DNA from: Oscillospiraceae bacterium
GTDB taxonomy: Bacteria; Bacillota; Clostridia; Oscillospirales; Ruminococcaceae
Assembly: GCA_018110905.1 (NCBI GenBank)
Contig: JAGBAZ010000055.1
Location: 1 to 64,000, forward strand
Reading direction: 5' to 3'
Length of the DNA stretch: 64,000 nt
The notes under the pieces were generated by a model. That model ran no database searches and was not told where the DNA came from. It was given only the letters and a program-made list of their open reading frames with translations. Made by a program: the position numbers and the translations under genes. Within the stretch, counting starts at the first letter, position 1. Each line of letters starts with the position of its first letter. Positions 1 through 7,425 of this stretch are shown here, piece after piece.

Positions 1-33
1 ACCAGGGGTTTTGTTAAGCCTAAAGGCAACAAT

Positions 34-70
34 AAAAAACGGAACAAAACAAAGTTTTGTTCCGTTTTTT
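34..70. terminator. Bidirectional terminator downstream of mntP
   Basis: A 17-bp inverted repeat (arm AACGGAACAAAAC) with a 3-nt loop is flanked by A and T runs on both sides, so it can stop transcripts from either strand. It lies 50 nt past the mntP stop codon. Bases 1-33 hold nothing I can assign; one frame has a stop near base 15, so a plus-strand gene may end at the window edge. Confidence 0.75.
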
Positions 71-122
71 ATTATGTAATGTTGTTTAACTTTACATGCG
101 TATAATGGCTTTAATATGCGGT

Positions 123-683
123 TTAAGCACCAAAAAAGAGATGTTCGATAAGAATTTTTGTTCCGAGAAAAACAAGCACAATTCCTCCGAAAAGTTCCGC
201 TTTCGACTTATATTTTGCACCGAAAACGCTTCCGATTTTGATTCCTGCGGCAGAAAAAAGGAAGGTTGTAACACCTATCAAAGCAACCGCAAGAAGAATA
301 TCCACTTTAAGAAATGCAAACGTAATTCCAACAGCAAGGGCATCGATGCTCGTTGCAACAGCAAGCACAAACATCGCTTTGAATCCAAAGGACGAATCCT
401 GATCATTTTCTTCCTCTCTGGATTCCTTAACCATATTGAATCCTATTATTCCAAGCAGAATAAATGCAACCCAATGATCGATGCTCGTAATATATTGCTC
501 GAAAGTTGAACCGAGCAGAAAACCGAGAAGAGGCATAAGCGCCTGGAAACCGCCAAACCATATTCCGGCAGAAATCATATGTTTCGGTTTGATTCTTCCG
601 ACGGAGAGACCTTTGCAAATTGAAACCGCGAAGGCATCCATGGAAAGGCTTACCCCTATTAAAAAAAGCTCAATTATTGACAA
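123..683 (-). CDS. mntP: Manganese efflux pump MntP (DUF204)
   Basis: This is a polytopic inner-membrane manganese exporter of 186 residues, the usual MntP length. Two homologous halves of three helices each are visible: the first opens [20 protein letters not shown] and the second carries [15 protein letters not shown]. Both contain the conserved Asp needed for Mn2+ transport (MDAFA and IDALA). The start is a TTG at 683, seven nt after GGAGGGG. The frame stays open upstream to 818, but that stretch is a riboswitch and terminator, so a longer protein is not credible. The upstream yybP-ykoY element independently supports the manganese assignment. Confidence 0.93.
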   Translation of the reverse strand: MSIIELFLIGVSLSMDAFAVSICKGLSVGRIKPKHMISAGIWFGGFQALMPLLGFLLGSTFEQYITSIDHWVAFILLGIIGFNMVKESREEENDQDSSFGFKAMFVLAVATSIDALAVGITFAFLKVDILLAVALIGVTTFLFSAAGIKIGSVFGAKYKSKAELFGGIVLVFLGTKILIEHLFFGA

Positions 684-700
684 AATTGACCCCTCCAATA

Positions 701-739
701 TAAAAAACAAAGACTTATCCGCAAAACGCGGATAAGTCT
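701..739 (-). terminator. Riboswitch-controlled attenuator in front of mntP
   Basis: A GC-rich hairpin of two GACTTATCCGCG-type arms around a short AAAA/TTTT loop is followed on the minus strand by a T-rich run. It sits between the aptamer and the mntP ribosome binding site. Its 5' arm contains CTTAT, which is also the 3' half of the aptamer closing stem (partner ATAAG near 810-815). The two structures therefore exclude each other, so ligand binding should allow read-through. Confidence 0.85.
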
Positions 740-818
740 CATCATTTAAAGCAATGCCAGGATAAAATCCAGTCTGTTGACATAGCTGCGCATATGCGCC
801 GACTACTCCCTTATTCAA
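728..818 (-). ncRNA. yybP-ykoY manganese riboswitch (aptamer)
   Basis: On the minus strand the leader reads GGGAGTAGTC, a small GCGCATATGCGC stem, GTCAACAGACTGG, then ATCCTGGCATTGC and GATGAGACTTATC. These blocks match the yybP-ykoY consensus (GGGGAGTAG, GTCAAC, CCTGGCA-TTGC, GAGACTT) in order and spacing. The family senses Mn2+ and usually turns on efflux genes such as mntP by blocking a terminator. Here it is followed by exactly such a terminator and by mntP. Confidence 0.92.
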
Positions 819-824
819 GCGGCA

Positions 825-853
825 ATTATATCAGATTTTCCCAAAAAAGTCAA
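825..853 (-). promoter_or_regulatory. Sigma-A type promoter of the mntP riboswitch transcript
   Basis: The minus strand has TTGACT, a 17-nt spacer and a perfect TATAAT. The predicted transcript start near 818 lies right at the 5' edge of the riboswitch aptamer. Confidence 0.88.
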
Positions 854-860
854 CGCGTGC

Positions 861-1541
861 TCAAATTTCTTTTCCCGTTTCGGAATCATATATATTCTCA
901 TAAACCGCATAATAGAACGGCGGAATTCTTCTGTCAATATGGAAACATCCGAAAAACCACTTGCTGAATTTACATGTTGTGGAAACTTCATTAAGAAAAG
1001 CATGGAGATTATTAAAGCAGTTGCTTTCCATTTCAAGGAAACCGCGCATTTTGAAACCGGCATCATAAGTAACTATATAATCAAACTTATGCTCAGCTTT
1101 TTCAAGGTTTTCACGGGCGTGCTCACATTCCTGCTCATTCGGAAGTCTTACAAAATCCGGGCACTCGCGAAAATCAGAAACATCAAGTTCTTCATCATCT
1201 CCGCCGCCGAAGGCAAAAATTTTTTTGCCTTCAATCTCAAAAACTTCCCCGCGCATAAGCTGATATATGTTTTCGGATATTTTTCTTGCTTTTCCTCCGC
1301 AAAAATCAACTTTCGGAAACTTTTCAAGAAGCTCGAAATTTTCGTGAGCACCTTCCACAAAAAGAATCTGATATTTTCTTTTTGAAAGCCATTTTATATT
1401 GCTCAATTCTTCTTTAGATTCATTCCAGACAAAGCCAAAATCTCCGCAAACTATGATCGTATCGCCTTTTTTGATTTTTTTTGCAGAATTTGTTTTGAAT
1501 CTTGAAATTTCTCCATGTGTATCGCCGGTAAAATAAATCAT
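861..1541 (-). CDS. Metallophosphoesterase-fold protein with lost metal ligands
   Basis: The 226-residue protein has the calcineurin-like metallophosphoesterase fold. Motif I (GDTHGE: Asp7, His9) and motif II (CGDFG: Asp34) are intact. Motif III reads GAHEN, not GNHEN (Asn to Ala65). The VTHxxP-type His is replaced in VTYDAG (Tyr159). The GHxH motif reads GCFH (first His to Cys199, His201 kept). Three of the usual metal ligands are thus missing, so it may be a pseudoenzyme or bind metal differently. The chosen ATG at 1541 follows GGAGG by six nt; the open frame extends 12 codons further without support. It is a single gene with no clear partner. Confidence 0.8.
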   Translation of the reverse strand: MIYFTGDTHGEISRFKTNSAKKIKKGDTIIVCGDFGFVWNESKEELSNIKWLSKRKYQILFVEGAHENFELLEKFPKVDFCGGKARKISENIYQLMRGEVFEIEGKKIFAFGGGDDEELDVSDFRECPDFVRLPNEQECEHARENLEKAEHKFDYIVTYDAGFKMRGFLEMESNCFNNLHAFLNEVSTTCKFSKWFFGCFHIDRRIPPFYYAVYENIYDSETGKEI

Positions 1542-1625
1542 TTTTTCCTCCGGAATCAATATAATCAAACCGGTCAAAAATTAACAAAAGATTAATTTTA
1601 TACCAAACCGGAATAAATTAAAAAA

Positions 1626-1662
1626 TAACCTATTCCATTATACACCATTTTTTGCTATAATA
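1626..1662 (+). promoter_or_regulatory. Possible promoter for the S11-like gene
   Basis: A good TATAAT box lies in TTGCTATAATATC just upstream of the S11-family gene. The -35 candidate 17 nt upstream (TTCCAT) is poor, so the assignment rests mainly on the -10 box and position. Confidence 0.45.
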
Positions 1663-1729
1663 TCAATATAGTATATAAAAAAACAATTTTCATCAGGATT
1701 TTGAATTTTTATATGGTTCGGAGGAAATT

Positions 1730-3058
1730 ATGAAAAAAGCATTATCTCTTATTCTTGCCGTAATAATGGCGCTTTCCTGCTGTGTATCCGCTTTTGCAGC
1801 AACAAAATACCAGCCTTCTTTTGAAATAAATTGCGAATCTGTTTATCTTGCGGACGAAAACGGAAACGTTCTTTTTGAACAGAATCCCGAACAGCGTATG
1901 TATCCCGCAGAGCTTGTTCAGATCATGACAGCTATTGTTGTAATCGAAAACATCGAAGCTGTCGGCGGATGGGAAGCCGAAGCTGCTTATGAAATGAGCA
2001 CCCAGAACTTTCTTTACGAAAACCGTCACGGCGGAATCATTTCCACCGGTATGCTTTCCGGAAACGTCTTTACTGCGGACGAACTTTTCCATTCGATGGT
2101 AATCGCTTCCGGTTACGACGCAGCAATGACACTTGCAAAACTCATCGCGGGAAGTCAGGACGCTTTTGTTGAACTTATGAATCAAAAAGCGGCGGAACTC
2201 GGCGCACGCGATACAAACTTCACAAACTGCCACGGTCTTCATGATACTGCAAACTATACAACCGCTTACGATATGTATCTTATATCCAAATATGCAATGG
2301 GGCTTGATAAATTCAAAGAAACCGTTGCAAAAACTTCCTATACCTGTGAGGAAAGCGATACCCATAAAAAACTTGTCTGGAATACCAACAACGGTCTTGT
2401 TGCAAGCGGAAATATTCATTATTACTCCCCTGTTACCGGAATAAAATCCGGCTACAGTGCCGAAGTTGGAAGAAACGTTTCCTCTTACGCCGAATATGAA
2501 GGTTTTTCCTATTACCAGGTAAACATGGGAGCACCTTTTGAACTTGACGAAGGTTACAACCTTGCTCTTTATGATGCAAAACAGCTTTACAACTGGGCTT
2601 TTACTGAATTTGAAGTAAAAACCATTGTTGAATCCGGCTCCCAGATCGGTGAAGTACCCCTTGAACTTGCATGGCAGAAAGACCATCTTAAACTTATGAT
2701 CGGTGAAACATACCGCGCTCTTCTTCCTATTGATATCGATATTTCTTCCATTGTATATGAACCCAATCTTCCCGAATCCGTTGAAGCACCGATTGAAAAA
2801 GGTGAAAAAATCGGAACCCTTGATCTTGTCCACTCCGGTGAAGTTATCGGAACCGTTCCCCTTGTTTCCATGGAAGATGTTGAACAGAGCGAGCTTTTAA
2901 GCGGTCTTAAAAACTTTTCCGATATGACCCGTTCATTCTGGTTCAAATTTATTGTGATTGTTCTCTTCGTTCTTGTTGCTCTTTATATTGCTCTTATGAT
3001 TATCAGAAATTACAACAAGAGAAAATACGGCAACTTTAAAAAGAGAAAACGTCTTTAA
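1730..3058 (+). CDS. D-Ala-D-Ala carboxypeptidase-like protein (S11) lacking the active site
   Basis: This 442-residue exported protein has a signal peptide (residues 1-23, ending AFA), an S11 penicillin-binding domain, a beta-rich C-terminal domain (about 290-395), and a membrane anchor near 411-432 followed by a basic tail. The fold is clear from PAxxxxIMTAxVVIE and GIKSGYS. The catalytic SxxK (normally STTK) reads ELVQ at 61-64, so both Ser and Lys are gone; SGN reads SGY at 127-129. Only the KSG triad (239-241) is kept. It should not hydrolyse or bind beta-lactam-like substrates covalently, and may be a structural or regulatory wall protein. The start follows CGGAGG. A canonical paralogue lies at 53553-54647. 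Confidence 0.85.
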   Translation: MKKALSLILAVIMALSCCVSAFAATKYQPSFEINCESVYLADENGNVLFEQNPEQRMYPAELVQIMTAIVVIENIEAVGGWEAEAAYEMSTQNFLYENRHGGIISTGMLSGNVFTADELFHSMVIASGYDAAMTLAKLIAGSQDAFVELMNQKAAELGARDTNFTNCHGLHDTANYTTAYDMYLISKYAMGLDKFKETVAKTSYTCEESDTHKKLVWNTNNGLVASGNIHYYSPVTGIKSGYSAEVGRNVSSYAEYEGFSYYQVNMGAPFELDEGYNLALYDAKQLYNWAFTEFEVKTIVESGSQIGEVPLELAWQKDHLKLMIGETYRALLPIDIDISSIVYEPNLPESVEAPIEKGEKIGTLDLVHSGEVIGTVPLVSMEDVEQSELLSGLKNFSDMTRSFWFKFIVIVLFVLVALYIALMIIRNYNKRKYGNFKKRKRL

Positions 3059-3087
3059 TATTTTTTAAAATATTTTAAAAAAAACTC

Positions 3088-3116
3088 TTGACATTATAAA
3101 TCATATTGTATATAAT
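3088..3116 (+). promoter_or_regulatory. Promoter of the rplJ-rplL operon
   Basis: Perfect TTGACA and TATAAT hexamers are separated by 17 nt, as expected for a strong ribosomal protein promoter. The transcript would begin just in front of the L10 leader. Confidence 0.92.
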
Positions 3117-3121
3117 ATTAA

Positions 3122-3245
3122 CGCTGTCCAAAGACAGCAGGTGCGTTTCTGCGCTTAAACGGTCAAAATGGCCGGCCTGCCGAGGATGAGTGTTTTAATG
3201 TGATTTATTACGCTCCTTCCACGGCTCGCGGAGGGAGCGTTTTTG
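3122..3245 (+). ncRNA. Ribosomal protein L10 leader
   Basis: The region between promoter and rplJ contains a TGTC..GACA stem, GCAGGTGCG, a GGCCGGCCTGCCGAGGATGA block and a final GC-rich hairpin. This matches the Firmicute L10 leader, to which L10 or the L10-L12 complex binds to reduce its own synthesis. The last hairpin (3210-3245, arms ACGCTCC and GGAGCGT, then T5) is an intrinsic terminator, so control is probably by attenuation. Confidence 0.87.
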
Positions 3246-3293
3246 TTTATACAAATTCAGCTCCCATCACAAAGCAGGAGGTGAATTTTTAAA

Positions 3294-3815
3294 ATGGCCA
3301 GTGAAAAAATCTTGCAAGCGAAAAAAGAAGCTGTTGCAGAGCTCGTTGAAAAGCTTAAAGTTGCAAAATCCGGTGTTCTCGTAGACTACGTCGGTATCAA
3401 CGTTGCTGACGATACAAAACTTCGTCGCGAACTCCGTGAAGCAGGTGTTGAATACACCGTAATCAAAAACTCCATTCTTCGTTTCGCAGCTAAGGAAGCA
3501 GGTTACGGCGAACTCGACGCTTTCCTTTCCGGAAGCACCGCTCTCGCTCTTTCCAACGACGATCCTGTCGCTCCCGCAAAAATCCTTGGCAAATTTGCAG
3601 AAGGTTCCAACGGTAAATTCTCTCTTAAAGCAGGTTTTGTTGAAGGCGAAGTTCTTGACGAAGCAAAAGTTATCGAACTTTCCAAAACTCCCAGCAAAGA
3701 AGAGATCCTTACCATGCTCGTTATCGCTCTTTCCAGCCCCATCAAAGGCATTGCTGTTGCGCTTGACAAATATGTCGAGAAAGAAAACGGCGGAAATGAC
3801 GGCGAAGCAGCATAA
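3294..3815 (+). CDS. rplJ: 50S ribosomal protein L10
   Basis: L10 anchors the L7/L12 stalk to 23S rRNA. The protein (173 residues, usual length) begins MASEKILQAKKEAVAELVE and has the RNA-binding N-terminal domain with YTVIKNSILRFAAKEAG, and a C-terminal helix that binds L12 dimers. The ribosome binding site GGAGGTGA precedes the ATG. It is first in a two-gene operon with rplL 72 nt downstream and is preceded by an L10 leader. Codons are strongly biased, as for a highly expressed gene. Confidence 0.97.
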   Translation: MASEKILQAKKEAVAELVEKLKVAKSGVLVDYVGINVADDTKLRRELREAGVEYTVIKNSILRFAAKEAGYGELDAFLSGSTALALSNDDPVAPAKILGKFAEGSNGKFSLKAGFVEGEVLDEAKVIELSKTPSKEEILTMLVIALSSPIKGIAVALDKYVEKENGGNDGEAA

Positions 3816-3887
3816 TTGCGCAGCCTGATCGCAACACTATTTTAATTAAAGAATTACATCAAAATTATCTACAGGAGGTAAACTACA

Positions 3888-4265
3888 ATGGCTTCTGAAA
3901 AAATCCAGAACATTCTCGAAGAGATCAAAGCTCTTACTCTTCTCGAAGCAAACGAACTCAAAAACGCAATCTGCGAGGAATTCGGCGTTTCCGCTGATGC
4001 TCCCGTAATGGTAGCTGGCGCTGCAGCTGGTGCTGCTCCTGCTGCTGCAACCAAAGACAGCTGGGACGTTGTTCTCACCGGCGCTGGCGAAACCAAAATG
4101 GCTGTTATCAAAGCAGTTAAAGAAATCACCGGTCTTGGCCTTAAAGAATCCAAAGAAATCGTTGACGGCTGCCCCAAAGCAGTTAAAGAAGGCGTTTCTG
4201 AATCTGAAGCTGAAGAAATCAAAAAGAAACTCGAAGAAGCAGGCGCTTCTGTTGAAGTTAAATAA
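3888..4265 (+). CDS. rplL: 50S ribosomal protein L7/L12
   Basis: The acidic stalk protein recruits translation GTPases to the ribosome. At 125 residues it has an N-terminal dimerisation helix pair, an Ala-rich hinge (about 42-54) and the C-terminal domain with the factor-binding stretch [25 protein letters not shown] lies upstream of the ATG. Together with rplJ it forms the L10-L12 operon and is followed by a strong terminator. The fused nuclease-GTPase at 7426-10026 is the kind of factor that would contact this stalk. Confidence 0.97.
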   Translation: MASEKIQNILEEIKALTLLEANELKNAICEEFGVSADAPVMVAGAAAGAAPAAATKDSWDVVLTGAGETKMAVIKAVKEITGLGLKESKEIVDGCPKAVKEGVSESEAEEIKKKLEEAGASVEVK

Positions 4266-4285
4266 TTTCCGCTTTATCGGATTGC

Positions 4286-4328
4286 AAAAAAAGCTCTTCC
4301 CTTTTCGGGAAGAGCTTTTCTTTTTTTA
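4286..4328 (+). terminator. Terminator of the rplJ-rplL operon
   Basis: Arms AAAAGCTCTTCCC and GGGAAGAGCTTTT around TTTTC are followed by a T run. The minus-strand XRE gene ends at its 3' edge, so the hairpin can serve both directions. Confidence 0.9.
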
Positions 4329-5075
4329 TTTATGCCTGATTGCTCCGAAATAAATCGGCACAAAAATCCCCAATATCGCACCAAATGAAAAACCTGTGAT
4401 CATAAAATAGCCAAGGTTTCCGCTGAAAAAAATTCTCACCAAAATTGAAGCAACCGGCAAAGCGACCATTACAATCATAAGGCTTATTCTTGCGTTTTTT
4501 ATTATATAAGGCCAGTTTCTGTTGTTATAATAAACTCCCGGAGTATGAAGACGGAAAAATCCGTCCGTATAATAATCAACTTTATTATCATCAAAATACT
4601 TCGGCAGACGTTCTTTTACAAAAAACATAAAATATGCGCCGAAAATTGCCGTAAGAATTTCTATTACAATAAGGCTCTGGTAATATTGTGCTCCGTTATT
4701 TTTATAGAAATAATATGTTGCAGCTGCACCTACCAAAAGACATATTATATAGATTTTAAACCGTTTTCTTTTTGAAATATCCGGTTCTTTGTTAAACTCA
4801 ATAGCCTTTTCAACAATTTCATCCACCTGCGAAGCATCAACCTTTTCTCCTTCGATTTTTCCGCAATTGAGAAGTTCCGCCGCAGTTACGTCAAGGGCAT
4901 CGGCAAGAGGATTGAGCATTGTGATATCTGGAAGGCTCTGTCCCCTTTCCCATTTACTGACGGCTTTATCAGAAACAAAAAGTTTTTCCGCAAGTTCCTT
5001 CTGGGTCATTCCCCGTTCCTTCCGAAGTTTTGAAACAAACTCGCCGAATTTTTCTTTATCGAGTTCAAATGTCAT
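4326..5075 (-). CDS. XRE-family regulator with a C-terminal membrane domain
   Basis: Residues 10-70 form a Cro/C1-type helix-turn-helix (LRKERGMTQKELAEKLFVSD, then KAVSKWERGQSLPD). A linker with an acidic stretch leads to four predicted membrane segments (about 107-125, 134-152, 197-216 and 224-245) separated by a short hydrophilic loop. Such membrane-tethered XRE proteins are common in Clostridia; targets are not known. The SD is GGGAGGTG, and it lies inside a 14-bp inverted repeat that brackets the -10 box (see 5078-5124), so the gene may control its own expression. It follows an ECF sigma/anti-sigma pair on the same strand. Confidence 0.8.
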   Translation of the reverse strand: MTFELDKEKFGEFVSKLRKERGMTQKELAEKLFVSDKAVSKWERGQSLPDITMLNPLADALDVTAAELLNCGKIEGEKVDASQVDEIVEKAIEFNKEPDISKRKRFKIYIICLLVGAAATYYFYKNNGAQYYQSLIVIEILTAIFGAYFMFFVKERLPKYFDDNKVDYYTDGFFRLHTPGVYYNNRNWPYIIKNARISLMIVMVALPVASILVRIFFSGNLGYFMITGFSFGAILGIFVPIYFGAIRHK

Positions 5076-5077
5076 AA

Positions 5078-5116
5078 AAACACCTCCCGGGAAAATTATA
5101 ACCCCGGGAGGTGTTT
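5078..5116 (-). promoter_or_regulatory. Inverted repeat around the -10 box, overlapping the SD of the XRE gene
   Basis: Two perfect 14-nt arms (AAACACCTCCCGGG and CCCGGGAGGTGTTT) are separated by 11 nt that contain TATAAT. The 3' arm holds the ribosome binding site of the XRE gene and is followed by T5. It could act as a terminator for the upstream anti-sigma gene, as an operator, or as an SD-sequestering hairpin on read-through transcripts. Confidence 0.75.
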
Positions 5117-5124
5117 CTTTTCAA
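5095..5124 (-). promoter_or_regulatory. Promoter of the XRE gene
   Basis: On the minus strand TTGAAA and TATAAT are spaced by 18 nt. The -10 lies in the loop of the inverted repeat, so a transcript from here would lack the 5' anti-SD arm and be freely translated. Confidence 0.6.
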
Positions 5125-5162
5125 TATTTTATCGGTGGAACAAAGGTAAACCGTCGGTAGAA

Positions 5163-6758
5163 TCAATCTTCACTCGTCCGGATTTTGCAGATTTCCATCC
5201 AGTAATGTTCTTCTTCGCCGAGAAGAACGCTTGTGATTCCGTTTTGAAGGTCAAATCCAAAATTGTTATAAACGATCTCGATTTCATCGGCACCCGAAAC
5301 AGAAGCCGTCTGTTTCGTAATATTAAGGTTTGTTCCGAGTTTTGTCACCATATCAAAACCTTCCATATCCTTTTCGCGCCTTTTTCCGACATAATCATAA
5401 CTTGCTTCCCGAAGGGTTTTTGTTCCGATTTCAACCGTTTTACCGGCGGGAACGGTTACCTCAAAAGTAACATACAGAACACGGCTTACGTAACCGGTTT
5501 CGATTATTACGTCGTCGAGCCTTCCTCTGCCGTATCTTTCAGCAGGGTCTTTCGAAAGCTGACCGTGGGCATACATAAATTCCGCAACGTATCCGAGATA
5601 TTCCTCGTTCGAAATCAAACTGCGAACAGTCGGTTCATCATCAAAATAGTGAGATTCATAATCTCCGGAAGAAATTATTTCATAAATCACTTCACCAAGG
5701 GTGCTTTCATATTCTTCTGAAAGAATACTGAAAGAATCCGTTTCTTCCCTTTTATCCCAGGAACCTTTCGATTCTCCCGCAACGGTTTTTACGCTGATAT
5801 TATTGAGAGCCTCGCCCATAACGATTACATAAATCGGGTGATTTTCAAAATCCGGATTAAAACTTTTCGGAATATAGGAACCGGCTTTTGCCCAGCCTTC
5901 CTCCGAGTTCCAGCTCATGGAGTTGAAACCATAAAAATATACGCAGGTTTTTTCGGTATCATAATCAAAAGTGACTATCATATCCGGATTGTCGATTTCA
6001 TCAAATTCCTCCATCGGCACATTATATTCAATTTCAAAGGAATAAACTTTTACCGGCTGATCCATTTTTGGATTTTCGGCAAATGCATTTTCAAGATATT
6101 CTCCGCTTTCTAAAAGAGTTTTATATTCGTGCCAGGATTCAAGACTGCTGAGGTTAAGTCTTTCAACTTCGCTTTTTTCGCCCCGTGCGGAAGCAAAACC
6201 GCCGCTGTAAGGTCCTATTTTAAGTTCGGTTTCGGCCTCTTTTCCGTCAACGGTGATTTGCGGAATTCTTGAAAGGGCGGTGCTTATATTTCCCGCAAAA
6301 GGATAAACCGCGGTAAAAGTTTTATCTTCATCGGTCATATTGGTCACGGTATAATTATCACTGATTACCGCATCGTTTTTCCAGGCATCGTAATAGACCG
6401 TTTCGCCGTTGCCATCCTCATAGCTTTCTTTATAAGTGTAATAGGGGGTAAAATCAAAATTTATACTGCGCTCAAAAGAAAGTCCATCTGTGTTTTCCAA
6501 CGCGGTAAGCGGAAATGCAGGGCCTGCATAACTCATATAATTTTCTCCCGGTTCCCGGTTTGTTCCGCCTCCTGCGGAAGCACCAAGACCTCCGTTATTA
6601 ACAATACCCACGGCTATTGCAATTACAAAACAGGCGGCAGCTCCGCCTGCCCAGCGCCAAAAATGTTTTTTTCCAAAACGAATTTTTTCTGTCTTTGCTT
6701 CATCGATATATTTATCTTCAATTTCCGTTAATGCTTCAAAAAATTTTTCGCTTTTCAT
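5163..6758 (-). CDS. Probable membrane anti-sigma factor, large form
   Basis: The 531-residue protein has a cytoplasmic N-terminus of about 45 residues, one membrane segment (about 32-51, GGAAACFVIAIAVGIV), a Gly-rich linker and a large extracytoplasmic part with no motif I can name. Its start overlaps the end of the ECF sigma gene by 4 nt (ATGA), the classic layout of a sigma factor and its membrane-bound antagonist. A smaller protein with the same layout follows the second sigma gene at 18779. Function is inferred from position and topology only; it could be a sensor for envelope stress. Confidence 0.65.
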   Translation of the reverse strand: MKSEKFFEALTEIEDKYIDEAKTEKIRFGKKHFWRWAGGAAACFVIAIAVGIVNNGGLGASAGGGTNREPGENYMSYAGPAFPLTALENTDGLSFERSINFDFTPYYTYKESYEDGNGETVYYDAWKNDAVISDNYTVTNMTDEDKTFTAVYPFAGNISTALSRIPQITVDGKEAETELKIGPYSGGFASARGEKSEVERLNLSSLESWHEYKTLLESGEYLENAFAENPKMDQPVKVYSFEIEYNVPMEEFDEIDNPDMIVTFDYDTEKTCVYFYGFNSMSWNSEEGWAKAGSYIPKSFNPDFENHPIYVIVMGEALNNISVKTVAGESKGSWDKREETDSFSILSEEYESTLGEVIYEIISSGDYESHYFDDEPTVRSLISNEEYLGYVAEFMYAHGQLSKDPAERYGRGRLDDVIIETGYVSRVLYVTFEVTVPAGKTVEIGTKTLREASYDYVGKRREKDMEGFDMVTKLGTNLNITKQTASVSGADEIEIVYNNFGFDLQNGITSVLLGEEEHYWMEICKIRTSED

Positions 6759-7309
6759 AAGGCAATTCCCTCCTTTTCAAGAAATTCCTTAAGATTTTTC
6801 CGAAGACGGAACATTTTTGAGGAAAGTTTTTTCGGCGGAATTTTCGATTTTTCCGAAAGTTCCGCAACGGAATCGCCGAACCAATATCTCCGAAGGAAAA
6901 GAATCCTTTCCTCTTTTTCAAGAGTTCCGAGCCAGCGGTTTATTGCGGCGGTTATTTCTTTGCTTTCGCTTTCCGCTTCAACGTTTTCAGAAGAAGGAAT
7001 GCATTCCTCAAGTTCCGAAAGCATTGTTTCAATTCCGCTTCGCTTTTGCGCCCTGTTTTTTCTCCAGCGGCTTATTGAAAGATTGCGGGTGATTTTTCCA
7101 AGCCAGGCGCCGAGAAAATCCGGTTTTTCCGGCGGAATTTTGTCCCAGGCTTTTCCGTAAGTATCGTTCACCGTTTCTTCGCTGTCTTCACGGTTTGAAA
7201 GAACGTTCATTGCTATTGAAAAAAGCATTTTTCCGAATTTGCGTTCGGTTTCCGCAACGGCAAGTTCGTTTCTTGCGTTATAAAGTTCGATTATTTTTGC
7301 GTCCTCCAA
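6755..7309 (-). CDS. ECF-type RNA polymerase sigma factor
   Basis: The protein (about 184 residues) contains sigma region 2 (ERKFGKMLFSIAMNVLSNRE, with VNDTYGKAWDKI) and region 4 (RRYWFGDSVAELSEKSKIP, then SKMFRLRKNLKEFLEKEG). There are two adjacent TTG codons; the second (7309) is preferred because it lies 8 nt after GGAGG and matches the MED start of the paralogue at 18222. The product should direct polymerase to a small regulon that probably includes its own operon, since the upstream region shares a motif with that of the paralogue. Confidence 0.88.
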   Translation of the reverse strand: MEDAKIIELYNARNELAVAETERKFGKMLFSIAMNVLSNREDSEETVNDTYGKAWDKIPPEKPDFLGAWLGKITRNLSISRWRKNRAQKRSGIETMLSELEECIPSSENVEAESESKEITAAINRWLGTLEKEERILFLRRYWFGDSVAELSEKSKIPPKKLSSKMFRLRKNLKEFLEKEGIAL

Positions 7310-7349
7310 CAATAATTCCTCCTTTCGGTTTTGATTTTTTAATGAGGGC

Positions 7350-7388
7350 CTTCATCAATAAAGACGCAGGTTTTTATCGGATATTCGC
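7350..7388 (-). promoter_or_regulatory. Possible autoregulated ECF promoter of the first sigma operon
   Basis: On the minus strand GCGAAT and TGCGTC are about 20 nt apart, followed by TATTGATGAAGG. The same blocks in the same order occur upstream of the second sigma gene (18168-18210). No normal TTGACA/TATAAT pair is visible here. ECF promoters often have a CGT-type -10. Confidence 0.5.
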
Positions 7389-7400
7389 AAAATTTTAAAA

Positions 7401-7423
7401 AAGGCGCAGAAATTCTGCGCCTT
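7401..7423 (-). terminator. Terminator of the GTPase-NYN gene
   Basis: Arms AAGGCGCAGA and TCTGCGCCTT form a hairpin with T/A tails on both sides, just after the stop codon of the minus-strand gene. Confidence 0.85.
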
Positions 7424-7425
7424 TT

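Noticed and set aside
683-818. N-terminal extension of MntP
   Set aside because: The extension is the translation of a riboswitch and terminator; MntP proteins start at the position of the TTG at 683.
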